64,000 nt of DNA from Larix kaempferi (lineage: Eukaryota > Streptophyta > Pinopsida > Pinales > Pinaceae), in NCBI GenBank assembly GCA_027924585.1, contig BSBM01000096.1:186001-250000 (forward strand). The letters run 5' to 3'. The notes beneath the pieces are model-generated. The model ran no database searches, was not told the DNA's origin, and worked only from the letters and a program-made list of their open reading frames with translations. Positions 33,700-46,892 of the stretch are shown piece by piece. Each line of letters opens with the position of its first letter. Within the stretch, counting starts at the first letter, position 1. The position numbers were made by a program, and so were the translations under genes.

Positions 33700-35578
33700 C
33701 TACTATGACATATCTGATCCACCTCCACCTACAAAGGCATCATCGGTATCTCTCCAACTAGATCAAGATGCATCGTCACCTCCACCAATAGAGCCAGAGG
33801 AAGTATCAACAGCTCTGCCAACAAAGCTAGAGGAATCGAAACCTCCACCAATAGAGCCAAAGGCATAAGTACCTCTAGTAGGAAAAAAAAGAGCTCTAAG
33901 AGAAGCATGGATAGGTCCATCAAGCTTAATCGTATGAACCCCTCCCATGAGCATCTTTGTAACATAGTTGACTAGAGCAAGAAATGGTGGATGGTTGGGT
34001 CGATCAGTAGGATCGACAGATTGGTCAAGAAGGAGTAGACGAGATGATGAAGTATGATTGGCAAGTCGATCGAGTAGGAGTAGAGGAGATGATGAAGGAT
34101 TTGATGGAAGAGGAGGTCGACGAGGAGGTGGAGTATTAGATGTCGAGGATTATGGAGTAGGAGATGGAGACGTAGTAGATTTCAAAGTTGATGGAGGAGG
34201 GGGTGGAGGTGGACGAGGAGGTTGATGGTCATCCCTCCTAGTAGCTAACTGAATGCATGCACCGATGATACGTTGCATCAACAACCTCATATCATGAGGA
34301 ATAATCCTCCATATCTCCACAAGGTGAGGTCATCGAACAATGTCGTTCACCCATAAAGGCTGAGCCCCCTCATCTTCCAACAATATCGCCAACATGCCTG
34401 CCACATCCTGGTGATTACCTATCTTGGTTCCTACGTGTATTGTGGCTAGGATGTCTACTAGTTAAATGTGGCTTGGCCTTATCACGATCCTCCATATTTT
34501 CATCCTCCTGAGTGGGTGGAGGCAACCCGACCTCACCTTAAAATGTGCCAATGTCTACAAAATATATAGTACACAATAATAATTAGAAAATTTCATTAAA
34601 CAATTTAATATTTACAAGATATTTCATTTGCATTAATTATAAAGAGAATAAAATGAAAATAGAGTAATTTAAACATAATGCTAATATTACCTCTCTCATC
34701 TGGTGGCTCCTTTGGTGTGAAGAAAATATAGAGGCACCCTCTCTAGTCCGAGTCCACATATGGATATGGCACAATGTCTAGTGCATGGCCCTTTTCATTT
34801 CCTATCATCTCGAGCACATCTGACGTGATCTTAGCCGGGATGTCAGGCTACCCCCTCTTGGGTATCATCTGGCCCCACATGTACATACACACCTCTGTCA
34901 TTGGCCTATAAGGGAGGCGCTAAAATGATAGTATGGTGATCATAAACCCCTCAAAAAATAGATAAAAAGGCTCTGAATAGAAATGGAAGTTGGGACTCCC
35001 ATCAATCACTGCATGAAATCTATCCAAATCATAACAAAAATGCTGCAAAAAATGGTATACCACCTAATGCATCTAGGTCTTTGCACTAAAGAGTCAACAT
35101 AATACAATAGAGGGAAACTAATGTGCTACCAATCAATGTTGGAGTGTGTTAGAATCATAACCAAAAGAGAGAGTTACCTAACTTCCTCACGACCAAAAGC
35201 ATAGATCCTAAGCTTCCCATCGTTCACCTGAAATTCAGAGGGATGGATGACATCGTCACTGATATATCTCATGGAGTAAGCTAGTTGAATCTCTGCTGCA
35301 ACACCAGTTGGGACATAAGGGAACTAGGGAAAATACTTCCCTCTCTTGGATATCCTAGTGATGAAATAGATGTCCTCCTTAGTGGGTTGGAACCATTGAC
35401 CGTGACCAACACAAATTGAATTCCTATGATGATCCCAACGTTAGATGAATTGACACAACAACGAAGAGTTACCATTGAGGGATGTAGCCTCTTGATGGAA
35501 CTTCAAGAGGTCGAAATCCCTCAATATCTCTCGAGTCTTAGCAGTAATGGGGCTAGGGTACAAATCCCTCTCCCTCTC
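33700..35578 (-). pseudogene. Third antisense-type (plant-mobile-domain-like) gene, N-terminus cut by G4
   Basis: Minus strand. The N-terminal part includes REILRDFDLLKFHQEA and, after a stop, a block ending KEDIYFITRISKRG that aligns with VEDIYFLTGLSQIG of the G2 gene. Around 34900-34700 it reads MTEVCMYMWGQMIPKRG ... IVPYPYVDSD, aligning with the G1 copy (VWCGQMMPRGG ... DDYPYAGMDY). The conserved phase-1 intron is at 34690-34555 (GTAAT...TTGTAG, 136 bp), and the next exon opens DIGT as the others open DVGP. A Pro-rich tail follows (about 34230-34080). Many stops. The 5' end is lost at 35578, where G4 begins. No pol genes flank it, so its element of origin is unclear. Confidence 0.6.
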
Positions 35579-37817
35579 TGTAATACCCCAATTGTTAATC
35601 CCTGGACTTATGGTATTTTATCTAACTATGGACTTATGTTCTATTTTTTAATGTGACTATGGACTTATGCTCATTTGTTTGATGATGTGATTATGAAATT
35701 TGTCATTATTATTATTAATGTTAATGTTGTTATTATCATTATTGTTATCTTTGAATGATTGTTTCTATTAATTAAATAAACAACTGGCTGAGCAAAGGAA
35801 AGTAAAACAGTATGGGAGACCATGGATCTAATAGAGTGAGGAGGAATGGGGGACATCCCTTGAACCTTATAGCTTGTTGTTGAATGGCAGTTTTCCATCC
35901 CAGTTCATTTTGTGCCTTGGTGATTTTCATAGTGTTGGTTACCCAAACATTGTACAACGGAACCCATTTTAGATTTTTATGAACTATAGAGTTATTATTG
36001 CACCTTATACATAATTTAGTGGGACCTTTTTCCTAGTGCACCCTCCTTGGGATAAATTCCCTCCTATTTATTTGTTTTTGTCACTTATGAGCCATATCCC
36101 TAGATTCTAGGAGCCGTAAGCTAGAATTTAGCTTCCACATCCATAAGTGTGCCCCACTCCTCCATTCATCCCTATTTTTGTGCTTCGATGATATTTATGA
36201 CCCTAGTGGATCCCCTCTCTCACCTAATTCACCCTACTTCGTGTTTTGTAACCCCCCTTATGGATTAGTGCACCTCCTTGTTCTCTTCATAGCTCCACTC
36301 CTTGGTTTTTGGTAACTCCTCCTCATGATGCTAATATGGGAAAGGGAATCTCCTAACTACGCCACAAATATACTAATTTGAGTTAAGTCTCCATGATGAA
36401 TCCCAACCACACTCAAACCCATTCTAGTTGGCCACCTTCGGTTCAAATTTCCCTCCTTAAGCTATTTATACATGTGCTCTCTCCTTATTGAAGCTAATCT
36501 TGAGCTTTGGATCACTTGTCTTATGCTATCTCACTAGGTTGGGAATTTTGATAGTATTGTGAGTGTGTTTATACTTAGAGATAGTCTAGTTGTTTCCCTT
36601 TTCTTCCATTATATCACTCTACTAGTCCAGGTTCTTGCATAGGAATCCAGGAAATGGGTTGGTGAGAGGAGTCACATCCCATAGGCAGTGGAGACAGACA
36701 GGAAAGTAGTAGTGGGAAGCATTGTGGTTAAGGAAGAGGTAGTTCCGAGAGTTGCTAGAATAAATGTGCCTATACCCGTGGATCCATGGTCTTATATCGG
36801 GGGTGACTTGTTCAAGCGAGGAAGGCTTGACTATGTCTACGGTTGGGAGGAAAGTTGTCCTACTGTAGCTAGTTGCCCATATTTTGAGATAAGTATTTCT
36901 CTTATGTTTTGTTGTTACTACATTATTTTATTTGGTATATGTGCAATTGTGGCTAAATTATTTTTCTACATGTTCATGTATTGAATGTCAGGATCTATAT
37001 GTAGGAAGGATTAATGGTATATAATGTGTTGTTGCACTCCTTACATTCTTTCTATTCTTCGTCCTCTTAATCAAGAAATTGTAATTTTGGCTCGAGGGTA
37101 TTGAGAGGGGCGTGACCATACATTCTGGTTCTCCCATTTATAATCATTTCTAATTCATGAGACTTATTCCATTGAGTCTGGAATAGTGTTTCCAATAAGG
37201 ATCACCTTTTGATTCATCGAAAAAAAATTCCGGATGACCAAGATATGCATGTTTTGGTCCGACAGTTTTCCAGTGCCAAGATGAGCGCACCTGTCATTTG
37301 ATTGTAAGATTTTTATTTATATATATGTTCTTTGTTGCAGATATGAGAATAATTGATGTATCATGGATGTAAAATTGATCGATGTATATATGGTGGTATC
37401 CATATGATCTTATCTTTATTAGTAAGAGATGACTGTAGGGGACAATCATAGAGGGATGATTTTGAGGCTTGTAGTTGCAGCCGGTGTTCTCTGTTTGTTA
37501 TGGTTTCAGTGTGGCTATAGATTGAAGCTTAGGGATGTTCCATGATATGTGGTTTTACTTGATTTTTAGTATCACCAACAACACACACATAATAACGCTG
37601 AAAAATAGATTAATTTACAAAATAATTGATGACATCAATACTTGCTTATTTATTAACTATGTTATCAAACAATCAAAAGTACATGAAGTAATTATTCATA
37701 CTAAAGATGATGTTTATCATGCCTTAATCATGTGATTTTTGTGATTATGCTCCTTTGATCACACATTGGAAGTTATTAATTAAGTGTCGCAACTTTAGTT
37801 ATAAAGCAACCTCTAGA
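35579..37817 (+). repeat. 5' LTR of G4, first part
   Basis: It starts TGTAATACCCC; the second part ends GTACATTACA at 52939, giving perfect 6-bp terminal inverted repeats TGTAAT/ATTACA. A TATA-like CTATTTATACATG lies at about 36465. Total LTR length without the inserts is about 2.37 kb. No gene is seen in it. Confidence 0.75.
37807..37817. repeat. LINE target-site duplication, left copy (CAACCTCTAGA)
   Basis: Identical to 52797-52807, which directly follows the LINE poly-A. Confidence 0.93.
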
Positions 37818-38187
37818 TCCTGGGTTGGCAAGTGCGGGAGGACTAATATTTGACTCCATGGGGAATAAACATAGAGAGTTCACTTGGGGAATTGGAAAAA
37901 AGACCAACAATGGAGTTGAATGGATTAGTCTCATCAAAGGCCTTGAGATAGCCCAAGCTATGGGAATTGAGAATTTGACGATCATTGGTGATTCTTTAAT
38001 CGTCATCAGAGAAGATAGAAGAATTACCAACACTTGGAATAACCCCACCTCCAAGATGCATTATCTCCTAGACAGCATCAACAAAGAATTCAAAGAGTTA
38101 AACTTATTCCACATCCTGAGAAGTCTAAATGGGCATGTAGATCACATGGCCAACAGAGGCGTCGGGATTCCGTATGGCTCTCTCTAA
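37818..38187 (+). pseudogene. LINE RNase H domain
   Basis: It reads SAGGLIFDSMG, NNGVEWISLIKGLEIAQAMG (catalytic Glu), LTIIGDSLIVI (Asp) and LNGHVDHMANRGV (final Asp). This is the RNase H type found in many plant LINEs. The first catalytic Asp and the strand carrying it are missing, because the LINE copy begins exactly there. Otherwise open to a stop at 38187. Confidence 0.82.
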
Positions 38188-39181
38188 TGTGACCATGGAA
38201 CTATTGAAAACATATGGATTCCATAATTCAATTTTTCTTTCTAACATGAAAGCCTCTCTCTCCATTAAACTTTTAAGCAAGGATGTCATGATCCTTAGCT
38301 GTCAAGCTATTTGGTTTCTCGAAATTAGTTTCATGTACTTAATGGATCGCATAAACATGCGTGAGATCCTCCCACACTCTCGCATTTACTTCACCTAGGC
38401 AAACTTCCAGTTTTCTAGCATGCGATGGCCTATTTTTAGCATAAATAAAGATGGATTTTTCATCATCTCCATTCCTATCTTGTCTTGGCACTGGGTTTTC
38501 GGTTTGATTCTCCCTGTCCAAATTACTAGTTCTCTTCACCTGAAAGAAAACCCTATTTGTGAGATGGAGCATTTAGTTTCAGGTTCATCCTCGTAGGAAG
38601 GGTTTGGTCCTTATTCGAAATGCATACGATGCAACAAGGCCATCCCACTCGGCGTCTGCATAAGGCCCCTCTCGCTGGAAGAAGAGGAGAAAGGAATTTC
38701 GATGGTCGATGAACACTTCAATTTTCATAGGATGGGTTCTTGCCATAGATAGGTTGGTATTGGGCCTTCTCAGGGACGACATCCGGTTATGGGAAACATC
38801 CAGGAAAAGGAGGACCTCTATAAGCACATTCATGATCTAGAAGTTCAAATCCGTCAGGTCAGAAATGAAAACATGGAATTCAAAAGGGTAATTGACCCGG
38901 CTTTACACTTAGATGAGAAAGTGGAACAATTAGAAGAGACTCCGGGTCTCTGCTTCCCTCACAAGGCTTGAAAGGAGGATAAAATTGATGCTTCAAGCAA
39001 CGAGATGAACGACATTGACAAAAAAATGGACAAGTTAAAAAGGTTCATGGTTCAAGCTAGCAATTTTGTCGACCTCAGCAAAGATAAGAAATAAATGGCA
39101 GAATCTGAAGGCGCTGTGATGGACATAGGACTGCTCCCCTAGTAGCAGAAGGTTGGTCACATTCTAGTTTTTTGTTGTCGA
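38188..39181 (+). other. LINE 3' part with coiled-coil-like ORF remnants
   Basis: No known domain. 38789-38971 encodes a heptad-like, charged stretch (EKEDLYKHIHDLEVQIRQVR), continued after a stop by NEMNDIDKKMDKLKRFM to about 39090. Whether this was part of the LINE or of something captured by it cannot be told. Confidence 0.4.
39177..39181. repeat. Target-site duplication of G3, left copy (GTCGA)
   Basis: Matches 52442-52446. Confidence 0.93.
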
Positions 39182-42100
39182 TGTAACATCTCGAATTTTC
39201 ATAAAAATTTAAAACTTTTGAAAACGTCATTAAATACAAAAATTATAATTGCGGATTAATAATTGTTGATTACGACAACATTAATTAAAAAGTTATTAGT
39301 ACTAAACATAATTTAATTTCTGTTTAGCAGCAATGTGATAGTGATAGCTTTAATCAAATAATTGGCAAACATGATTATGATACAAAAGAGCTAACAGGTC
39401 GAAAATATGATGTGACACTTTTTTTTTTACAATGATACTGACCATTTGACTTTTGATGAATAAGGGTGTCCTACGAGGTACCCTGGAGTTTACTTAGCTA
39501 CAACGCTAAAGCAATTTGAATGTTCTATGTGCAGACGACAGGTAAGAAGTTCCATGTTTGCATAAATTCAAAGTATGTGTATAGTTTAAGTTCAACGTCA
39601 TAATTAAATAGAATATTAGAACTCTATTGCGACTCGAAAAGTAATGCAGGTATGAAATTACAGGGTTATACTTACTATTTTCGAAAGCTGTAAAACAATT
39701 CCTTAGTGTTTAAAAATATAGTCGTCTATTGGAACCATAAACTATTAAGTTCGTCGATGTAATATTTGTCATTGTTGTAGGTGACTTTGTCATCTTGTAA
39801 TATCTTCATGGTATTGATAAAGTGAAAGTGTCGCAAAATCATTAATTATTTGTAATGAGAATTTAAGGTAAGGTGTATAGTCTTCAAAATAGTTTTAATG
39901 CTAAATGTATATATAGCATTGAATTCATTTGATCACCAAAATGCAACTATCTAAGTACATAATTAAAATGATAAAAATTAAAATTAATGAAATTAATAAT
40001 GAAAGAATTGATAATACTTAACATTATAATCCTTACGAATTAGTTATCCTATGATACGATGACCATGTTAACTCTATACAATATGTATATAAGTCTTCTG
40101 GTGTAGAATGAACAACATCCACGACTATAACATCTAAATGATACAACTAAGTTTATGTGTAGGGTTTGGAACTATATCGTAATCTTTTAATGTGAACTAT
40201 ACAAAGCACAATTGATATAATTCATAAAACATGAATTAAACTAAATCGTTTAAACCTTACACCTGGTACTAATTCGCAATAAATATGGAATCATAGGTTG
40301 TTGGTTGGCATGCTTTTCGAGCTGGCGTTGGTGGTAGTGTTGTAGTCTATCATTAATGGTCGTCCACTAGTTGTGGTGACGGGGTAATCCAGTTTCCACG
40401 TAATGCAACCTCGTTCATATAGTGACTACTTTGGTTCTTGTATGACATTCTATGATAGCACTCCTTCGAGCTGGCTATCGAAATAACCATCATGTAAAAT
40501 ATATGTGGCAAGGTCGTGCTTGAGTAATGAATGAACCATTAAATGTAATTGTTGTTTATTCCAATGCAAGAGTGTTCGCATGTTTGTGATCGCCGATTTG
40601 TAGTGAATCTGGAGTGTTGGATTTACAACCCTAATGTTTCGTCAAGGTGCTGGTTGATAGAAGTTATTGTGTTTTATTATTCACTATAGTTTCACTCTGT
40701 GAGGACGACAGGCTGTCGAATTCTAGGGTTAGAATGAGAATGTGAGAGGGTTTCGACCTTGCGACCTGTGGATTAAGCTTGGAGTTGCAGGTCTCGTTTC
40801 GATGTAATAGCATGTGAAAGAGATGGTGCATCTGTGATTTGTTTACTGTCATTGTTGAAAGTTTTACCATCTCATTTCTGAGTTAGAAAGGAAATACATC
40901 CTTCTGCAAAGGGTTTAGGGTAATGGTACCCTGGTCTTGTCTAATGCAGAGAGCTTGTCATTTTTAGATGTGTTTATACAGAGCTCGGTCGACGTTGAAA
41001 AAGGTAAGCTTAATGAATATTTCGTAGTTCTTTTGTTTGAAGATTCGACTTAATATTCTAAATAACACAAATGTCTAACTCTTGGATCACTGTTGTGTTA
41101 ATTTCAGGGTTCGAATGGCAACTTGAAAAGGGTTTGGCCAAGGTTAACAATCCTCCCATCCTGGTAAGCTCCGGGTCTTCAAACCATCGTAGATGCTCCT
41201 TCGGTCTTGGTTGAAGTGGTTGTTTCAACGAATGAGTAACCAATCCTTCTGTTCTTCAGCATTGTCTGTCAGTTGAGCGCTTATGAATATTTTTAAGATT
41301 GAAGTGAAATCTTTGCAGGGAAAGTCTTTCGTCTAGATGAATGATACTTTGTCTTTTATTTTGATGCTTAGTTTCGTCCAGTTGGAAATGTAAAACTCAT
41401 TTTTAAGAGTTTAGAAAATGGGGTTTAACACTGTATGGTTTTCGTTTTCAGAAGTGTATAACAGTACAGGGGTAAAACCCTCATCTGGTTAAATGTCTCA
41501 CAGCTAGTTTGAAAGTTTTAACTCATCAATGTTCAGGGTTTTCGAACTTGTTTAAAATGTATGAGAAAGGGAATAACCCTGTGCATTTTTCATTTGGAAA
41601 CATAATGTAAATTTTCGTTGCTGAGAATTGTTGATTCCTCTTTCTTGAAAATGGAACTTATAAAGGTTGAAAACGTTTGAACAATCCACTTGTTGATTTA
41701 TGTTGTGTGGAGAAGAAGTGGAACCGAAGCTCATCTAACTTGTGGATAAAACTTTTCTTCTCGACAATGATAAAATGTTGTTTCTTTTTGGTGCTATTCG
41801 GTTTGGTTTCTATGTATAAAATGGTGTCTGTCGTACTTGTTATTGAATGCGAAAACTATAGTTGAGGGTCTGAGTAATCGTGGAAACGATAGAGTAGGTT
41901 TTGTTTTTGACATGTAAAGAAAAGTAATGGGCTATGCCCCAAACTATAGATTCTCATTATTCGCAAGATATGTTTTCATACTGAAACTAAAGATTCAAAA
42001 GATAAATGGAAAATACAGTGATTCTAAACAAGATAAGGTTTAAGTTATTTTTGTCGACAGTTCTGGAAAATACTGAATTAATTTAAATATTTATTCTCAC

Positions 42101-43380
42101 AGTGGATTTGTGAAGAAAAACAAAGTGTTAGTGATATGTGTAATTACTGTAATTTGTGACTTGTGATCATAGCTAGCACTTCTAGTTATTGCAACAAAAA
42201 TATTTGTTTCTAATATAATATACAAAACTTTGAAATGCATTGATTTCCTATGTAAATAATAGGGATAGGAAAAACACAATGAAATCGTACAGTAAATAAT
42301 CTATATTTATTTTCCATCAAAACAATGGGATATTATATACTGTAATAGATATTGTTTAGTAATTACTACTATTAATTATAGGGAAGAAAATGAAAACAAA
42401 ATTCAATCACTGCACTTTTCTATCGAATCAGTGGCAGTTGTGCCTATCTCCTCATCTATTCTTAATTTGCTTATCTACACTAGAGTACGATGCATAAAAC
42501 AACATGTGGAAAAATGTAGATATTGGTTTATGAATTCAAATCGTCATTGAAACTTAAACATGCAGTCTTTCAAACAGAATTTGAACACATTTCTTCTTCA
42601 AAACAGAGATTAATAAATGAATTAAAATAGGAGATAGTGAAACCTGGAATAGTTCTGTAGGGTAAAAAACAGCCCAAGAAGACTATTCCACCCAACCAAT
42701 TCTTGAAGGCAGTCAAATACTTTCCTTAGGACCCCCGAGCCTGTTCACTGAACCACCAAGAGGAAGAAACTTAGGAAATTAGGATCTCTTCTTGCAGTAG
42801 CAAATAACTGTTGAATCTTCAAGAGCTAGCAGTCCAAGGGACCTGTTCCAACACCTCTGGTTCTTCTTAAAAAATAGTTTGCAGACTTATGATTGCACTC
42901 ACAACTAGCCTCCCTATTCAAATCTCTCAATGATCACCTGATGCACATGAAGAAATATTCTATAGAAATATTGTCTAAGAGCTTCCTGCTCAATTCGAAA
43001 TTGCCTTATGTAGGTTGCCTAGGCCTTTTCAATTGTTACTGGGTCATTAAATGAGCTTCCTGCTCACTCCCTCCAGCTGGGGGATAATGCCACATTTTTC
43101 GGTGTAGTTTTCCCATAACCAACATCTATTGGTGTGGTGCAATTGCTGCCATCTGTCCCATACCTTCCAACAGCTTCCATTCTTCCTAGTGGGTCAGTGA
43201 GCACACATTTAACAGTCCCATTGGGTGTTTGTCTCCTAATTAATTTATTTAAATAATAATAATCAGTAATTACATTCATCATTGATCAAAACTGATCATA
43301 ATTACAAAACTTTGTAATTAAATTTAACATAAAGTATTTTGCTAATAAAATAATAATTTTTGAAATTTGGGTAGGTGACA
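39182..43380 (-). repeat. 3' LTR of G3 (4199 bp)
   Basis: TGTAACATC...GGTGACA as written on the plus strand. It is collinear with 48255-52441 along its whole length. In the first 420 bp I count about 21 differences (5%). On the minus strand a TATA-like GCTATATATAC lies near 39915. No protein of significant length is conserved between the two LTRs in a coding-like way. Confidence 0.95.
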
Positions 43381-43396
43381 TACACCCCCCCTTAAG
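43381..43396 (-). other. Polypurine tract of G3
   Basis: The minus strand reads CTTAAGGGGGGGTGTA immediately before the 3' LTR. It primes plus-strand DNA synthesis in LTR elements. Confidence 0.85.
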
Positions 43397-43420
43397 TCTC
43401 AACATCGTCCTCGATGTTGG

Positions 43421-44330
43421 TTAATCACTCCTTGAGTGTTCCTGAAATAGAGTTGGGTATGCTTCCTTCATACTACTCTCCAACTCCCAGGTTGCCTCTT
43501 CTGGGCTAAGGTGCTTCCATTGCACCTTCACTTGCCCAATGGTGCGATTCCGGAGAATAGTTTCCCTCCTTCCGAGGATACAGTCTGGTTCCACCTGAAA
43601 ATCTTTGTCTTGTCCCACCTGTACATCATTCTAGTTTACAACATGAGTAGCATCGTGTACATACTTCTTTAAAAACGATATATGAAAAACATTATGTATT
43701 TTTAAGTTAGGTGGAAAAGCTAGTTGGTATGCCACTGGTCCAACTTTGGACAATATTTCAAAAGGACCACAATACCTGGGTGCCAACTTGGTATAGCTCC
43801 CCAATTTCAGTGAACTCTTTTTCGGTCTTACCTTGAGGAATACATGCTCACCAACCTAGAACTCTTTATGAGTCCTTTTTAAATATGCTTGACTTTTCTG
43901 CCTATCTTGGGCAGCTTTCAAGTTTTCTTGTACCTGTTTCACAATTAGTTCTAACTCCTGCAACAATTCAGGTCCTAAAACAACTCTATTTATTGGGTCA
44001 TTCCAAGAAACAGGTGTATCACATTTCCTACCATAAAGAATTTCAAAAGGACTAAGTTTGGCCGATGCATGATAATGATTATTATAAGTGAATTCTTCTA
44101 AGTGCAAGTAGTCTTCCCACTTACCAGGCTGATCCTTAACATACATTCTTAATAAATCTTCTAAAACTTGATTTACCCTTTCTGTCTATCCATCCGTTTG
44201 TGGATGAAATGTTGTACTGAAATTTAAGGTTGTATTCAACCCCTTAAACAGTGACCTCCAAAAGTTTCCGGTAAACTTAGAGTCACGATCTGAAATTATT
44301 ACTTTCGGTATCCCATGTAGTCAAAAAATC
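43421..44330 (-). pseudogene. Integrase C-terminal half and chromodomain of G3
   Basis: Catalytic Asp in [10 protein letters not shown] and Glu near TERVNQVLEDLL, then YNNHYHASAKLSPFEILYG and the GPF block (APRYCGPFEIL...VAYQLAFP). The last part is chromodomain-like: DCILGRRETILRNRTIGQ, VQWKHLSPEEATWE. Chromodomains target integration to heterochromatin in chromoviruses. Stops lie at the start of this part, in TDG*TERVN, after HKEF and in VVN*NDVQ; two of them stand where Arg and Gln are expected. Confidence 0.88.
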
Positions 44331-45473
44331 TGTTTCATAAATATTTCTGCAATATCTGGAGCTTTATGAGTAGTCTTCACAGGTATAAAATGTGTTGCTT
44401 TGTTGAGTTTGTCCACTACCACCATAATAGAGTCATGTTGTTTCTGATTTTTAGATAATCTAGTAATAAAGTCTATGCTGATCACTTCCCATTTCCAACT
44501 TGGTATCGGTAACGGTTGCAACAATCCAGCAGGATGTTGGTGTTCAACCTTCACTTTTTGACAATCCAAACATTTAGCTATGTACTCTGCTACTTCATCC
44601 TTCATTCTGAGCCAATAGTATTCTTTTCTTAGCATAGTAATGGTCTTTTGATAACCTAGATGACCAGAATAATGAATTTTATGCATTTCATTTAATATTA
44701 GAAATTTTATTTCTGGTATGTCTGGTACATACAATCTGTTTTTATATAGTAATAACCCATTTTCCTTCATGCTGTAATCTACCATAAAATTTTCAGAACT
44801 GTTGTTTGCTGTCTTTTCCTTCATTTTTCTGTATTCTTCGTCTGTTTCACTCTTTTCAAGAATCTGATTTTCCAAATCAGTTGAATAAGTACTGATGGCT
44901 GAAATAAAATTTAGTTTTTCCTTACGACTCAAGGCATCTTCAACCTTGTTCTCCTTTCCTTTAATATGCTGAATTTCGAAATCATACTCACTTAAGAAAG
45001 TCAACCATCTAGCTTGTCTAGCGTTCAGGTTTGTCTGATCTAATAAATATTTTAGACCCATGTTATCTGTCAATAACGTAAACTTTCTGCCAATAAGGTG
45101 GTGACGCCACATTTTTAAGGCATGAATTACTGCCAATAACTCTAACTCATAGGTAGAGTAGTTCTTTTCATGTATTTTTCAGCTTTCTAGATTCATACGC
45201 CACTACATGCTCTTCCTATGTCAGGACTCCACTGAGTCCGTCATTGCATACATCTGTACAAACTATAAAATCCTTGTTAGGGTCTGCTATCCTCAAGATA
45301 GGTGTTGTAGTCAATAGTTCCTTTAATTTCTTGAAACTGTCAGAACATTTATGATCCCAAACAAATTTCTTCCCTTTCTTCTGCAAAGAAGTTATGGGGT
45401 TGGCAATCCTCGAAAAACCTTCTATAGACTTTCTGTAATATCTAGTAATGCCCATAAATGATCTTACATCCAA
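44321..45473 (-). pseudogene. RNase H and integrase N-terminal half of G3
   Basis: 45473-45216 carries the RT/RNase H junction (DVRSFMGITRYYRKSIEGFS, then FIVCTDVCNDGLSGVL). After one stop and a frame change near 45165 comes ALKMWRHHLIGRKFTLLTDN and KGKENKVEDALSR. Integrase follows: HHCC finger (HKIHYSGHLG...CLDCQKVK) and first catalytic Asp in VISIDFITRL. Confidence 0.9.
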
Positions 45474-45491
45474 TACATCCTTAGGAACCGG

Positions 45492-46892
45492 TCAGTCATT
45501 AATGTCCCTTATCTTGTCAGGGTCAACCAAGATTCCTTCTTTCGAAATTATGTGTCCTAAATACTGAATTTTGTCCTTGTGGAAGTCACACTTGCTAAAC
45601 TTAACGTATAGTTGATGATATCTCAGAACTTGTAAGATAATCTGTAAATGTTCAGCATGCTCTTCTTTACTTTTTGAATACACTAAAATTTCATCTATAA
45701 ACACAACAACAAACTTGTCTAAGTATTTGTGCAAAATATTATTCATCAAACACATAAATACAGTCGGGGCATTAGTCAAGCCAAATGGCATGACTACGAA
45801 CTCATAATGTCCATACCGAGTTCTGAAAGCTGTCTTGAAAATATCTTCATCCTTAACCTGTACTTGATGATATACTGATCTTAGATCAATCTTTGGAAAT
45901 ATCGTTGCTCCATGCAGTTGATCAAATAGATCGTCTATGAGGGGAAAAGGATACCGATTCTTGATCGTCATCTTATTAAGTTGGCGATAATCTATGCACA
46001 GTCTTAAGGTTCCATCTTTCTTCTTAACAAATATGACAGGTGCTCCCCAAGGAGACACGCTGGGTCTTATATAATTCTTATCGATCAGTTCTTTCAACTG
46101 TGATTTCAATTCGTTTAATTCCAGTATATTCATTCTGTACGGGGCTTTAGAATTTGGTACTGCTCCTGGTATTAATTTGATGGTAAAATCTAAATCCCTT
46201 TTAGGAGGTAATCCTGGAATCTCCTCAGGAAATACATCCTTAAAATCCTTTAGGACAGGTATGTCCTCTAATTTCAGTTTTTCCTCTTTACCAATAAACT
46301 CATCATTTACTACGTTCACTGCAAACAACTGGAATCCTTTCCCAACTTCCTTCTTAACTTGCATGGCTGAAATCTGTCTAAGGGTTACCTTCCTTGGGAT
46401 GACTTTTATTTCTACAGTTTTTCCTTCGTCATTTAAACATGTAAAACTTTTTCTGTAACAGTCCAGAATGACATGATGGGATTCTAACCAGTCCATACCA
46501 ACTATAATATCATAAGATCCTAAAGGTATAATATTCAACTTGATTTGTGTTTGTAAATCATTCATGGATAAAGCACAACTTTCTATAAAATATGATACTT
46601 TCCTCTTTATTCCAGTTGCTAGTCTAACTAACCAATATTTACTAAACCTTTCTGTTTTCAATTTAAGACTTTCCACAATATCTGGTGATATATAACTTAA
46701 GCTAGCACCTGGGTCAATTAAAATAGTAACAGGATGACTTTGTAACATACCTTCAATCTCTACCATGGAGATTTGATGATCTGCTTGTCTGTTGTCGATT
46801 GTTGCATTAATTCTGGGCATCTCCCTCGCCACGTCTCCAACGGTAGGTTTAGTCTGAATAGAGTTGATGTTGTTAGCTTTTTGCTTCCTCAA
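45492..46892 (-). pseudogene. Protease and reverse transcriptase of G3
   Basis: 466 open codons. Protease: [15 protein letters not shown] (Ser of DSGAS changed to Pro) and [17 protein letters not shown]: the lead-in [20 protein letters not shown], first catalytic Asp in [22 protein letters not shown], and the YxDD box as FIDEILVYS, with the second Asp changed to Glu. A TGA at 45492 stands where the family has Trp (before PVPKD). The same frame runs upstream through the zinc knuckle into gag. Confidence 0.93.

Noticed and set aside
35579-37817. Short ORF at 36688-36984 as a host gene
   Set aside because: It lies inside the G4 LTR between its TATA-like box and the LINE insertion and shows no domain.
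38174-38398. Continuation of LINE coding sequence after RNase H
   Set aside because: The open frame overlaps the RNase H end in another frame and has no known motif; listed only as LINE 3' sequence.
42097-42279. A 60-codon ORF in the G3 3' LTR nearly identical to one at 51158-51340 in the 5' LTR
   Set aside because: The identity only reflects LTR duplication; no start context, no domain, and differences are not biased to silent sites.
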